Shown here: piece by piece, positions 21,729 to 30,017 of the stretch | Layout: each line of letters starts with the position of its first letter | How positions within the stretch are numbered: position 1 is the first letter of the stretch | Assembly: GCA_900547305.1 (NCBI GenBank) | Contig: URGH01000023.1 | Coordinates: forward strand, 1 to 32,793 | Direction of reading: 5' to 3' | Origin: an uncultured Oscillospiraceae bacterium | Lineage (GTDB): Bacteria > Bacillota > Clostridia > Oscillospirales > Acutalibacteraceae | DNA: 32,793 bases | Notes under the pieces: model-generated | Database searches by the model: none | The model's input: only the letters and a program-made list of their open reading frames with translations | Told to the model about the DNA's origin: nothing | Program-made: the position numbers and the translations under genes

Positions 21729-23249
21729 GTGCCGGAAATTAAAAACGAAGATATTGGCAGCGTTCTTAAAAAAAGAATAGCCGATTTTCACACCGCGCCG
21801 ATAGTTTACCGCTGCGGTAAGGTTTCAAGCGTGGGCGACGGCGTTGTAAGGGTAAAGGGCTTGCCCGATCGCCTTTACGGCGAGCTGCTCGAATTTGAGG
21901 GCGGAGTTTACGGTATGGCGCTTGACCTTGAGGAGGACGGCGTGGGCGCCGTGCTTATGGATAATTCCGATTCCGTAAGCGTTGGCAGCTCCGTTAAGGG
22001 CACGGGCGTTGTGGCTGAGGTGCCCGTGGGTCAGTCGCTTATAGGCAGGGTTATAGACCCCATAGGCAGACCGCTTGACGGCGAGCTGCTTATTGCAAAG
22101 GAATACCTGCCGTGCGAGAGAACAGCGCCTACAATTATGCAGCGCCGCCCGGTGGATAAGCCCCTTGAAACGGGAATACTGGCTATTGACAGTATGATTC
22201 CGATAGGCAGGGGTCAGCGAGAGCTTATTATAGGCGACCGCCAGACGGGTAAGACCTCAATAGCGATTGATACGGTCATAAACCAGAAAAACAGCGATGT
22301 TTTGTGCATTTACTGCGCGATAGGTCAGAAAGCCTCTAACATATCGCAGATAATAGAAACGCTTAAAAACACGGGGGCTATGAAATACAGCGTAGTGGTT
22401 GCCGCCACCGCGTCGGACAGTCCCGCAATGCAGTATTTAGCGCCTTACGCCGCCTGCGCCGTGGCAGAGGGCTTTATGAAAACGGGAAAAGACGTGCTTG
22501 TAATATACGATGATTTATCAAAGCACGCCGTGGCTTACCGTACCATGTCGCTGCTGCTGCACAGACCACCCGGACGTGAGGCATACCCGGGTGATGTTTT
22601 CTACCTGCACAGCCGTTTGCTTGAGCGCAGCGCATGCCTATCGGAAGAGCTCGGCGGCGGCAGCATTACCGCCATGCCTATAATTGAGACTATGGGCGGA
22701 AATATATCCGCATACATTCCGACCAACGTTATTTCCATAACCGACGGTCAGATATACCTTGAAACAGAGCTTTTCCACAGCGGCGTTCGCCCGGCTGTAA
22801 ATACCGGTCTTTCGGTTTCGCGTGTGGGCAGAGCGGCGCAAAGTAAGGCTATGCAAAAGGTTTCGGGCTCTTTGCGTATTGACCTTTCGCAATACCGCGA
22901 AATGGCGGTGTTTACGCGCTTCGGCAGTGATGTTGATGAGTCTACAAGAAAGCTGCTTGACCGCGGCAGAACCCTTACCGAGCTTTTAAAGCAGCCAAAA
23001 AGCCGCCCGTACACCCTGTTTGAGCAGGTGGTGCTTTTATTTGCTTACCGCAACGATATTTTTACGGGCGTGCCCGAAGCAGAGCTTAAGGCATTTGCGG
23101 GGGATATGCTAGGTTGCCTTAGCAAAAATCTTTCCGCCGTGCGCGATACGGTAAATGCAAGCGGAGCTTTAAGCGATGAAAACGCCGAGCGTATGAAAAC
23201 GGCGCTTACTAATTTTAAGGAAAATTCTGCATATGGAAAACATCAGTGA
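21729..23249 (+). CDS. atpA: F1Fo ATP synthase subunit alpha
   Basis: Non-catalytic nucleotide-binding subunit of F1, 506 residues, full length. It has Walker A GDRQTGKT at 169-176, the LVIYDDLSKHAVAYR region, the PPGREAYPGDVFYLHSRLLER segment and the arginine finger in the GLSVSRVGRAAQ segment. The N-terminal amphipathic helix (DIGSVLKKRIADF), which in other species docks on the delta N-terminal domain, is retained. The start is GTG 21729 behind GGGCGGTG. The end overlaps atpG by 17 bp. Confidence 0.96.
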   Translation: MPEIKNEDIGSVLKKRIADFHTAPIVYRCGKVSSVGDGVVRVKGLPDRLYGELLEFEGGVYGMALDLEEDGVGAVLMDNSDSVSVGSSVKGTGVVAEVPVGQSLIGRVIDPIGRPLDGELLIAKEYLPCERTAPTIMQRRPVDKPLETGILAIDSMIPIGRGQRELIIGDRQTGKTSIAIDTVINQKNSDVLCIYCAIGQKASNISQIIETLKNTGAMKYSVVVAATASDSPAMQYLAPYAACAVAEGFMKTGKDVLVIYDDLSKHAVAYRTMSLLLHRPPGREAYPGDVFYLHSRLLERSACLSEELGGGSITAMPIIETMGGNISAYIPTNVISITDGQIYLETELFHSGVRPAVNTGLSVSRVGRAAQSKAMQKVSGSLRIDLSQYREMAVFTRFGSDVDESTRKLLDRGRTLTELLKQPKSRPYTLFEQVVLLFAYRNDIFTGVPEAELKAFAGDMLGCLSKNLSAVRDTVNASGALSDENAERMKTALTNFKENSAYGKHQ

Positions 23250-24111
23250 ATTAAAGCAGCATCTTCACGCCGTTACGCAGACAAGGCAAATTTCAAACGC
23301 AATGTATCTGCTTTCCACCTCGCGTATCAGGAAATCGATGCAGAATATTGACTACAACCTCACATATATGCGCAAGCTGCGCGCTACCATGAAGGATATT
23401 GTTTCCAAAACAAAGCACAACTCTTTAAGCGACCCGTTTATTGAGCTTACCGAGGGCGGCAAGGCACTGTTCTTTGTAATCACCTCGGATAAGGGGCTTT
23501 GCGGCGGCTACAATTCCGCGGTAGTCTCCTTAGCGCTGCAAAAAATGCGGGAGTATAAGGAAACGGTGGTTTACTCCTTAGGGCTTAAGGGCACCGAAAT
23601 GTTTTTATCCCGCGGAATAAAGCCCGATGAAAGCTGGTACGGCGCTTCTCAGCGCCCCTCGCTTTACTCGGCGCGGGATTTGGGAGAGAGAATAGTTGAG
23701 CTTTATGACGACTGCACTGTAAGCGAGGTTTATATAGTTTATACCGAATATGTAAATTCTGCGGTGCAAAGGCCTGTTTGCAAGCGTGTTTTACCGCTTT
23801 TACGGCGCGATTTTGACGATGTTGAATACGAAAATAAATACACCGCCGAGGTAATTTACGAGCCGGATTTGCAAACGGTTTTCGACCGAATGGTGCCGCA
23901 GTATGTAATCGGTATGATGTACGATATTATGATGCAGGCGGCGGCGAGTGAAAACGCCGCGAGAATGACGGCAATGCAGAACGCAACCAAAAACGCCGAT
24001 AAAATGATTGCAAAGCTGACAGAGCAGATAAACGCCGTGCGCCAGCTGGTTATTACCAACGAGATAACCGAAATAGCGGCGGCAACACAGGTACAGAATA
24101 ACGGAGTATAG
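23233..24111 (+). CDS. atpG: F1Fo ATP synthase subunit gamma
   Basis: The central rotor shaft, 292 residues. N-terminal helix ISELKQHLHAVTQTRQISNAMYLLSTSRIRK corresponds to the usual MKEIKRRI-x-SV-x-x-TQKITKAM-x-MVA. A SDKGLCGGYN segment marks the Rossmann-like domain, and the C-terminal helix INAVRQLVITNEITEIAAA is the second shaft strand. The N-terminal helix has His and Tyr at some usually basic or aliphatic positions but the pattern is intact. The ATG lies inside the end of atpA. Confidence 0.94.
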   Translation: MENISELKQHLHAVTQTRQISNAMYLLSTSRIRKSMQNIDYNLTYMRKLRATMKDIVSKTKHNSLSDPFIELTEGGKALFFVITSDKGLCGGYNSAVVSLALQKMREYKETVVYSLGLKGTEMFLSRGIKPDESWYGASQRPSLYSARDLGERIVELYDDCTVSEVYIVYTEYVNSAVQRPVCKRVLPLLRRDFDDVEYENKYTAEVIYEPDLQTVFDRMVPQYVIGMMYDIMMQAAASENAARMTAMQNATKNADKMIAKLTEQINAVRQLVITNEITEIAAATQVQNNGV

Positions 24112-24121
24112 GTGACGCTTA

Positions 24122-25504
24122 ATGGAATACACGGGTAAAATAATTAAAATATCGGGACCTGTTATAGATATTCGCTTTGATAACGGAAAAATACCGCCTA
24201 TAAACGCGCTTGTTACCGTTGAGGAATACGCAAAGCACGCCGAAATAGCCGCGCATTTGGGCGGCGGCGTAGCGCGCGCAATAGCGCTTGAAGCAACAGA
24301 GGGCTTACGCTGCAACCTTAAAGTAACATCCGACGGCAAGGGCATTGAGGTGCCCGTAGGTAAAGAGGTTATAGGCCGCGTGGTTGATGTTCTCGGCAGA
24401 CCGATTGACGAAAAGGGCGAAATAAAGGCGGAAAAATATCTGCCCATACACCGCAGCGCTCCCCCGCTTAATAAGCAAAAGCCCGCAACCGAGCTGCTTG
24501 AAACGGGGATTAAGGTAATAGACCTTTTGGTGCCCTATGCCAAAGGCGGTAAAATAGGTCTTTTCGGCGGCGCGGGCGTTGGTAAAACCGTGCTTATAAT
24601 GGAAATGATTCACAATATCGCCGTAAATCACGGCGGCTACTCGGTGTTTACGGGCGTGGGCGAGCGCAGCCGCGAAGGTAACGAGCTTATTCACGATATG
24701 GAAAAGAGCGGCGTTATTGAAAAATCAATACTCGCATTCGGGCAGATGAACGAGCCCTCGGGCAGCCGTATGAGGGTTGCTATGACGGGGCTTACAATGG
24801 CTGAGTATTTGAGGGACGAAAAAAATCAGGACGTGCTTTTGTTTATTGATAATATCTACCGTTTTGTTCAGGCGGGCAACGAGGTAAGCGCCCTGCTCGG
24901 CAGACTGCCGAGCGCGGTGGGCTACCAGCCCACCTTAGCGCAGGAATTGGGCGAGGTTGAGGAGCGCATTGCCTCAACCGATAAGGGGTCTATAACCTCT
25001 GTTCAGGCGGTTTACGTTCCGGCGGACGACCTTACCGACCCCGCACCCGCCACAATATTCACCCACCTTGACGCTACTACCGTTTTATCAAGAAGCATTG
25101 CAGAGCAGGGCATTTACCCGGCAGTTGACCCGCTTGAGTCAACAAGCCGCGCGCTTGAGCCCGAAACGGTGGGCGAAAAGCACTACAGCGTAGCCCGCAG
25201 GGTTCAGGAGTGCCTGCAAAGATATGACGATTTAAAGGATATAATCGCTATTTTGGGTATGGAGGAGTTATCCGCCGAGGATAGGCTTACCGTTTACCGC
25301 GCGAGAAAGATTCAGAACTTTTTATCGCAGCCCATGAGCGTTGCAAAGGCGTATACGGGCGCAGAAGGTCGCTTTGTGCCGCTTGACGAGACAATTGAGG
25401 GCTTCCGTCAGATAGTTGACGGCGAGGTAGACAATTTGCCCGAGCTTGCCTTCTTTATGGTGGGCAATATTGAAGAGGCAAAGGAAAAAGCGAAAACGCT
25501 TTAA
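24122..25504 (+). CDS. atpD: F1Fo ATP synthase subunit beta
   Basis: Catalytic subunit of F1, 460 residues. Walker A is GGAGVGKT at 149-156, the catalytic Glu181 lies in GVGERSREGNEL, and Walker B is DVLLFIDN. The usual FIDNIFRF reads FIDNIYRF. The DELSEED lever region reads MEELSAEDRL. Both changes are mild. ATG 24122 lies 10 bp after atpG. Confidence 0.97.
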   Translation: MEYTGKIIKISGPVIDIRFDNGKIPPINALVTVEEYAKHAEIAAHLGGGVARAIALEATEGLRCNLKVTSDGKGIEVPVGKEVIGRVVDVLGRPIDEKGEIKAEKYLPIHRSAPPLNKQKPATELLETGIKVIDLLVPYAKGGKIGLFGGAGVGKTVLIMEMIHNIAVNHGGYSVFTGVGERSREGNELIHDMEKSGVIEKSILAFGQMNEPSGSRMRVAMTGLTMAEYLRDEKNQDVLLFIDNIYRFVQAGNEVSALLGRLPSAVGYQPTLAQELGEVEERIASTDKGSITSVQAVYVPADDLTDPAPATIFTHLDATTVLSRSIAEQGIYPAVDPLESTSRALEPETVGEKHYSVARRVQECLQRYDDLKDIIAILGMEELSAEDRLTVYRARKIQNFLSQPMSVAKAYTGAEGRFVPLDETIEGFRQIVDGEVDNLPELAFFMVGNIEEAKEKAKTL

Positions 25505-25519
25505 GGTTGTATTTGTATT

Positions 25520-25927
25520 ATGGACGGATTTTTACTTGAAATAATAACCCCCGAAAAGCACTTTTTCAAAGGCGAGGCAGAGCAGATAATCTGCGAGACC
25601 GAAAGCGGAAAGTTAGGAATTTTAAAGGGACACCAAACAATGGTTTCAGCCCTTGAAATAGGTGAAATACAGATAAAAACAAACGGCGAATGGAAAAGCG
25701 CCTTTATTTCCGAGGGCTTTATGGAAGTAAGGCGCGACGAGGTGGTAATATTCTCGCAGTGCTGCCAGTGGCCTGATGAAATTGACGGCGCGCGGGCAGA
25801 AGAATCGCGCATACGCGCGCTTGACAGATTGCACCTTGCCGAAAATATTAAGGAGCACCGCCATAACGAAATATCCTTAGCACGGGCTATGGCAAGGCTA
25901 AAGGTTAAAAACAATTACAGGAATTAA
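25520..25927 (+). CDS. atpC: F1Fo ATP synthase subunit epsilon
   Basis: F1 stalk subunit, 135 residues. The N-terminal beta-sandwich has LEIITPEKHFFKGEAEQI, GKLGILKGHQTMVSAL and a GFMEVRRDEVVIFS strand. The C-terminal two-helix hairpin (about 86-130: ARAEESRIRALDRL and NEISLARAMARLKV) can inhibit ATP hydrolysis. In the first strand GHQTMVSAL replaces the common GH-x-P-x-x-x-x-L. Last gene of the operon; no clear intrinsic terminator is seen before the following repeat. Confidence 0.93.
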   Translation: MDGFLLEIITPEKHFFKGEAEQIICETESGKLGILKGHQTMVSALEIGEIQIKTNGEWKSAFISEGFMEVRRDEVVIFSQCCQWPDEIDGARAEESRIRALDRLHLAENIKEHRHNEISLARAMARLKVKNNYRN

Positions 25928-25975
25928 AATTTTTCTTAAGTCGCGCAGCAACAGCGGGGGCACTTTTAAGCTGTA

Positions 25976-26135
25976 ACAACCCCTCAGTTTCGCTCACGCT
26001 CAACAGCGTCTCGGCTGCCGCCTCGGTCGGTGCTTCTGCTCCGCAGAGGTGTCCACCGGACACCCGCACCCTTACACAGGGGAGCCTAAAGAGTATTCAA
26101 TCTAACATCTAATATCTAATATCTACCATCTAAAT
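25976..26135 (-). repeat. Dispersed intergenic repeat, copy C (inverted array)
   Basis: Here ACCCCTCAGT (about 25979) is at the left, followed by a long variable section with small hairpins (GGTGTCC-AC-CGGACACC among them) and CAGGGGAGCC. The 7-mer array is at the right end in reverse orientation, exactly 35 bp (26101-26135; read on the minus strand its units are TTTAGAT, GGTAGAT, ATTAGAT, ATTAGAT, GTTAGAT with a one-base frame choice). The TTTTGAC hairpin is missing in this copy. It lies between atpC and the SpoVAF-like gene. Confidence 0.8.
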
Positions 26136-26143
26136 TACATATT

Positions 26144-26191
26144 TCACCCATCTGTCGGGAAAAATAAACCGACGGAAGGGTGATTTTTTTT
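26144..26191 (+). promoter_or_regulatory. Terminator-like hairpin containing the ribosome site of the SpoVAF-like gene
   Basis: TCACCC (26144-26149) pairs with GGGTGA (26178-26183) and GTCGG (26154-26158) with CCGAC (26169-26173), with a short internal loop. Eight T follow at 26184-26191. The 3' arm AAGGGTGA is also the only ribosome site for the TTG start at 26190. The structure may end transcription from upstream, hide the ribosome site, or both. Confidence 0.55.
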
Positions 26192-27584
26192 GCAGAATTA
26201 CGACGAATGGATTGCGGAAATCGACGGTGAGCTTAAGCCCGATAAAAGCTTTGATATTATAAAACGTCCGCTTAAAATAGGCGGACGGCGCGCGTCACTC
26301 TACTTTATAGACGGATTTATAAAGGACGAGGTTTACGAAAAAATACTTGAATTTTTATATAAGCAAACCCACGAAGAAATAGCGGGAATTGACGATATGA
26401 GCCGCTTTGCCGAGAATAAGCTGCCCTATGTTGAAACCGACGCGGCATATACCGCTCAGGAGGTTGTAACCGCGGTGCTTTCGGGTCCCTCGGTGCTTAT
26501 AATTGAGGGCATACGCGGCGCGCTTTTGGTTGATACGCGCACCTACCCCATGCGCGGGGTGGAAGAGCCGCAAAAGGACAGGTCGCTCCGCGGCCCGCGC
26601 GATGGCTTTGTGGAAACCCTTGTTATGAACACGGCAATGCTCCGCCGCAGAATACGCGACAGCCGCCTGCGTATGGAATATATGCAGATAGGCACTGAAA
26701 CAAAGCTTGATATTTCCATAGCCTATATAGACGGCAAGGCGGATAAGCGCGTGCTTGAAATTCTGCGGCAGCGCCTTAGAGCAATACAGGCGGGCGGAAT
26801 TTCAATGACGCAGGAGGCACTGGCGGAAAGTTTACAGAAAAACGCTTTTTTCAATCCTTTCCCCAAGTTTAAATTTACCGAACGCCCCGATTATGCCTCT
26901 GCCTGTGTGCTGGACGGCAGAATTGCCCTTATAGCCGATAATTCCCCTGCGGTTATGATAATTCCCATATCCTTTTCGGACTTTTTCCGCGAGACCGACG
27001 ACTACTACTTTCTGCCCGTTGTGGCAAGCTATATAAGAATAATTCGTATGCTCGTAGCCCTGCTTAACGTGGTTATAACGCCGCTTTATCTGCTGCTTGT
27101 AAGCAACGCGGGTGCCGTGCCCGATTGGCTCGGAGTGATTATTCCCGAAAAGGCGGGCGAAGTGCCGATGCTCTGTCAGCTTTTAATTCTTGAATTCGCG
27201 GTAGATGGGCTGAGGCTTGCAAGCCTTAATACGCCCGACGCGCTTTCAAATTCTTTGGGCGTGGTAGGCGGACTTTTACTTTCGGAATTTGCGGTAAAGG
27301 CGGGTTGGTTTTCGGGCGAGGCTATACTCATTACGGCGTTTACCGCAATAGCCGGCTTTTCGCTGCCGAGCTTTGAAATGGGCTACGCCATGAAATTGGA
27401 GCGCCTTTTACTGCTTATTTTAAGCGGAATTTTCGGGCTGTGGGGATTTATAGGCGGGCTTGCGTTTATTATAATATGTATGCTATCCGTTAAGACCCTT
27501 TCGGGCAGAAATTACCTTTACCCCATTGTCCCCTTTAATTTAAAGGGCTTTGCCGAGTTCTTTTTAAGATTTCCCATGAAGTGA
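26190..27584 (+). CDS. GerA-family spore protein, SpoVAF-like
   Basis: Membrane protein of 464 residues of the GerA/SpoVAF family, which sits in the inner spore membrane and acts with germinant receptors or the SpoVA channel. The soluble N-terminal half carries RGPRDGFVETLVMNTAMLRRRIRD and RMEYMQIGTETKLDISIAYI; its RRRIRD...R-x-E-x-MQ-x-G pattern fits SpoVAF better than GerAA. The C-terminal half has five to six membrane segments, including a LILEFAVDGLRLASLNTPDALSNSLGVVGGLLL segment. It ends with a short PFNLKGFAEFFLRFPMK tail. The start is TTG 26190 with AAGGGTGA in a hairpin. No gerAB/gerAC or spoVA genes are near, so it stands alone. Confidence 0.82.
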   Translation: MQNYDEWIAEIDGELKPDKSFDIIKRPLKIGGRRASLYFIDGFIKDEVYEKILEFLYKQTHEEIAGIDDMSRFAENKLPYVETDAAYTAQEVVTAVLSGPSVLIIEGIRGALLVDTRTYPMRGVEEPQKDRSLRGPRDGFVETLVMNTAMLRRRIRDSRLRMEYMQIGTETKLDISIAYIDGKADKRVLEILRQRLRAIQAGGISMTQEALAESLQKNAFFNPFPKFKFTERPDYASACVLDGRIALIADNSPAVMIIPISFSDFFRETDDYYFLPVVASYIRIIRMLVALLNVVITPLYLLLVSNAGAVPDWLGVIIPEKAGEVPMLCQLLILEFAVDGLRLASLNTPDALSNSLGVVGGLLLSEFAVKAGWFSGEAILITAFTAIAGFSLPSFEMGYAMKLERLLLLILSGIFGLWGFIGGLAFIIICMLSVKTLSGRNYLYPIVPFNLKGFAEFFLRFPMK

Positions 27585-27656
27585 AAACATCTGCGCTGCG
27601 GTCAACAGCGCTAACAAAATATAATCGTTTGTTTCCTTTGCCTATATCAGCCGTTT

Positions 27657-27812
27657 TTAAATTTCTTCCTCGGGCATATCGTTCTTTTCGTACATTTTTT
27701 TAATTAAATCGTAGTTTTCAATTATAAAGGCAACTGCCTTTTGATTTTCGGGCGGTAATTTTTCGATATTTGCGATAATTTCCTTAAACATCTCTTCGTT
27801 ATTCTTTTCCAT
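27657..27812 (-). CDS. Small protein, 51 residues, paralogue of the product at 15544-15777
   Basis: An ORF on the minus strand from ATG 27812 with AAAAAGGAG 9 nt before it. It reads MEKNNEEMFKEIIANIEKL, then PPENQKAVAFIIENYDLIKK, then MYEKNDMPEEEI and a stop. The shared core with the 77-residue protein is E-x-x-x-x-(L/M/I)...L-(S/P)-PE-(D/N)-Q-x-A-(I/V)-x-F-(L/I)-I-x-N-(F/Y)-DL-(V/I)-KKM and a (T/P)-(D/E)-EEI end. It stops where the longer protein begins its extra C-terminal helix. There is no membrane segment. The function is not known. Two good ribosome sites and conservation between the copies show that both are real genes. It lies between the SpoVAF-like gene and dispersed-repeat copy D. 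Confidence 0.75.
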   Translation of the reverse strand: MEKNNEEMFKEIIANIEKLPPENQKAVAFIIENYDLIKKMYEKNDMPEEEI

Positions 27813-27846
27813 ACTGATTTGCTCCTTTTTAACTTTGTTTTACCCT

Positions 27847-27894
27847 ATTATACACAAATCAGAATAAAAGTGTGGATTTTGTCTGTAATACAGA
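27847..27894 (-). promoter_or_regulatory. Promoter and palindrome upstream of the 51-residue gene
   Basis: On the minus strand a perfect TATAAT (27852-27847) is preceded at 18 bp by TCCACA, a weak -35. A perfect 13-bp palindrome TCTGTAATACAGA (27882-27894) lies about 6 bp upstream of that -35 and is a candidate regulator site. Confidence 0.45.
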
Positions 27895-27931
27895 TAAAAA
27901 AGTTTTTCTATATGGCAAAAGAGGAAATTAA

Positions 27932-28153
27932 AATACCCCTCAGTCAACTTCGTTGACAGCTTTTTCTCCGAAAACGGGAACCCTTTTGTCTGCTACGCAG
28001 ACATTTCCCCTGACAGGGGAATAACCGCTGTTTTGACTTGCGTCAAAAAGAAGGGTGACTATTGGCGGCAAAGCCGCCGTCTAACGTCTGACTTGTGGGG
28101 TATTTTTTCTAACATCTACCATCTAATATCTAATGTCTAACTTGCGGGGTATT
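27932..28153 (-). repeat. Dispersed intergenic repeat, copy D, with inverted ends
   Basis: The largest copy; it fills most of the 354-bp gap 27813-28166. Left end AATACCCCTCAGTC (27932), a GTCAAC-TTC-GTTGAC hairpin, several further stems (GTCTGC-TAC-GCAGAC, CCCCT-GAC-AGGGG, GGCGGC-AAA-GCCGCC), and the conserved TTTTGAC-TTGC-GTCAAAA hairpin (28031-28048) with AGAAGGG. An inverted GGGGTATT end follows (28097-28104), then the five-unit array (28107-28141) and a second GGGGTATT (28146-28153). Read on the minus strand the array is GTTAGAC, ATTAGAT, ATTAGAT, GGTAGAT, GTTAGAA. The AATACCCC/GGGGTATT pair gives this copy the look of a small element with inverted termini. Confidence 0.85.
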
Positions 28154-28166
28154 TGTCTAATAAATA

Positions 28167-29996
28167 TTACTTCATTGCGCGCATAGCGTTTAATATCGCT
28201 ATTATGGTAACGCCCACGTCGGCGAAAATGGCTATCCACATATTTGCAAGACCTACGGCGCTCAGCAGCAGCACAGCCGCTTTTATTGCCAGTGCAAAGA
28301 TTATATTCTGCCGCACTATTGACATGGTTTTTCTCGCAATTTTAACCGCTTCCGCCAGCTTTGAGGGCTTATCGTCCATAAGCACTATATCCGCCGCCTC
28401 AATAGCCGCGTCGCTGCCCATAGCGCCCATTGCTATGCCTACGTCGGCGCGCGCAAGCACGGGCGCGTCGTTTATGCCGTCGCCCACAAAGGCAAGCATC
28501 TTGTTTTCGTTTATCAGTTTTTCAACCGACGACACCTTATCTGCCGGCATAAGCTCCGCGTGAATTTCGTCAAGCCCCAGTTCCTTGCCTACCGCCTCAC
28601 CTATTTCTTTGCGGTCGCCCGTGAGCATTACGGTTTTTGTAACGCCGAGCTTTTTAAGGGCGGCTATCGCGTCCTTTGAATCCGGCTTTACTTCATCGGT
28701 AATAACTATATGCCCCAAATAATCAGAGCCTTCGGAAATATGAATAACAGTGCCGTTTATGTGGCAGCTGTGCCATTTAGCGCCCACCTTATCCATAAGG
28801 CGGCTGTTGCCGGCGAAAATCGTTCTACCGTCTATTACCGCCTCAATTCCCATTCCGGCGTGTTCCTTTACCTCGCCTATGCGCGAGGGGTCAATGTGAC
28901 CCTTATGCGCCGCGATTATAGACTCGGCTATTGGGTGGTTTGAGTAGCTTTCCGCCGCCGCAGCAACGTCCAAAAGCTCCTCCTCGTCAGATTTTTCGGG
29001 ATGAATGGCGCTAACGGTAAAGCAGCCCTTTGTAAGCGTTCCCGTTTTATCGAAAACTACGGTTTCAACCTTTGAAAGTACCTCAAGATAATTTGAGCCT
29101 TTAATAAGCACGCCGCGCTTTGAAGCGCCGCCTATACCGCTGAAGAATGAGAGCGGAACCGAAATTACAAGCGCGCAGGGGCAGGAAACAACAAGGAAGT
29201 TGAGCGCGCGCTGCAGCCAATCGCTCCAGCCGCTGCCGATAATAAGGGGCGGTAAAACAGCCAGCACCACCGCCGCTATAACCACTGCGGGGGTGTAATA
29301 TTTTGCAAAGCGGGTAATAAAGTTTTCAGCCTTAGCCTTTTTAGAGGACGAATTTTCCACAAGGTCGAGAATTTTCGCAACCGTGCTTTCGCTGTAAACG
29401 CTTTCGGTCTTTACGGTTATAACTCCCGTAAGGTTTACGGAGCCGCTTACCACCTTGTCGCCCTCTTTAATATCGCACGGCATACTCTCTCCCGTAAGCG
29501 CGGCGGTATTAACAGAGGTCTCGCCTGTAAGCACTGTGCCGTCAAGCGGAATTTTCTCGCCCGGCTTTACAATAATTGTTTCCCCTTTGGCTACTTCCTC
29601 GGGAGATACCTTTATTTCCGCGCCGTCGCGCAGCACCGTGGCGCTGTCGGGTCTGATATCCATAAGGCTTGAAATGCTCTTACGGCTTTTGCCCACGGCA
29701 ATGCCCTGGAAAAGCTCGCCTACCTGGTAAAGCAGCATAACCGCAACCGCCTCAAGGTACTCGCCCGAGGCATACGCCCCCACGGTTGCAATAGACATTA
29801 AAAACTGCTCGTCAAAAACCTGACCGTGGGCGATGTTTCTTACAGCGCCCCACAGCACGTCGTACCCCACGGTGAAGTACGGAATAAGGAATATAACGGC
29901 TTTAAGCCACCCGTCAACCGGAATAAGCGCCGCCGCAACCAGCAGCACCGCCGCCGCAATTATGCGGATAAGCCTTTTTTTATGTCTGCGGCTCAT
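28167..29996 (-). CDS. P1B-type heavy-metal efflux ATPase (Zn/Cd/Pb class), without fused HMA domain
   Basis: Membrane pump of 609 residues. It has TGES phosphatase loop LTGES at 167-171, the metal-binding CPC in VVSCPCALVISV (Cys272, Cys274), the phosphorylated Asp316 in FDKTGTLT, SNHPIAESI with the HP motif of P1B pumps, TGDRKE, and GDGINDAP. In the last membrane pair a Lys (FALAIKAAVLLL) and an Asp (IAIFADVGVT) match the Zn-site residues of ZntA, so Zn2+/Cd2+/Pb2+ is more likely than Cu+. The usual N-terminal HMA domain is missing; the protein begins with basic MSRRHKKR and the first helix. A separate HMA protein is encoded just upstream (21 bp gap). GGGGAG ribosome site before ATG 29996. 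Confidence 0.93.
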   Translation of the reverse strand: MSRRHKKRLIRIIAAAVLLVAAALIPVDGWLKAVIFLIPYFTVGYDVLWGAVRNIAHGQVFDEQFLMSIATVGAYASGEYLEAVAVMLLYQVGELFQGIAVGKSRKSISSLMDIRPDSATVLRDGAEIKVSPEEVAKGETIIVKPGEKIPLDGTVLTGETSVNTAALTGESMPCDIKEGDKVVSGSVNLTGVITVKTESVYSESTVAKILDLVENSSSKKAKAENFITRFAKYYTPAVVIAAVVLAVLPPLIIGSGWSDWLQRALNFLVVSCPCALVISVPLSFFSGIGGASKRGVLIKGSNYLEVLSKVETVVFDKTGTLTKGCFTVSAIHPEKSDEEELLDVAAAAESYSNHPIAESIIAAHKGHIDPSRIGEVKEHAGMGIEAVIDGRTIFAGNSRLMDKVGAKWHSCHINGTVIHISEGSDYLGHIVITDEVKPDSKDAIAALKKLGVTKTVMLTGDRKEIGEAVGKELGLDEIHAELMPADKVSSVEKLINENKMLAFVGDGINDAPVLARADVGIAMGAMGSDAAIEAADIVLMDDKPSKLAEAVKIARKTMSIVRQNIIFALAIKAAVLLLSAVGLANMWIAIFADVGVTIIAILNAMRAMK

Positions 29997-30017
29997 AAAA
30001 AGCTCCCCTTTTTTGCT

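Noticed and set aside
23800..24447. A 215-codon minus-strand frame across atpG/atpD
   Set aside because: It is antisense to two well-supported ATP synthase genes, with no ribosome site or family pattern.
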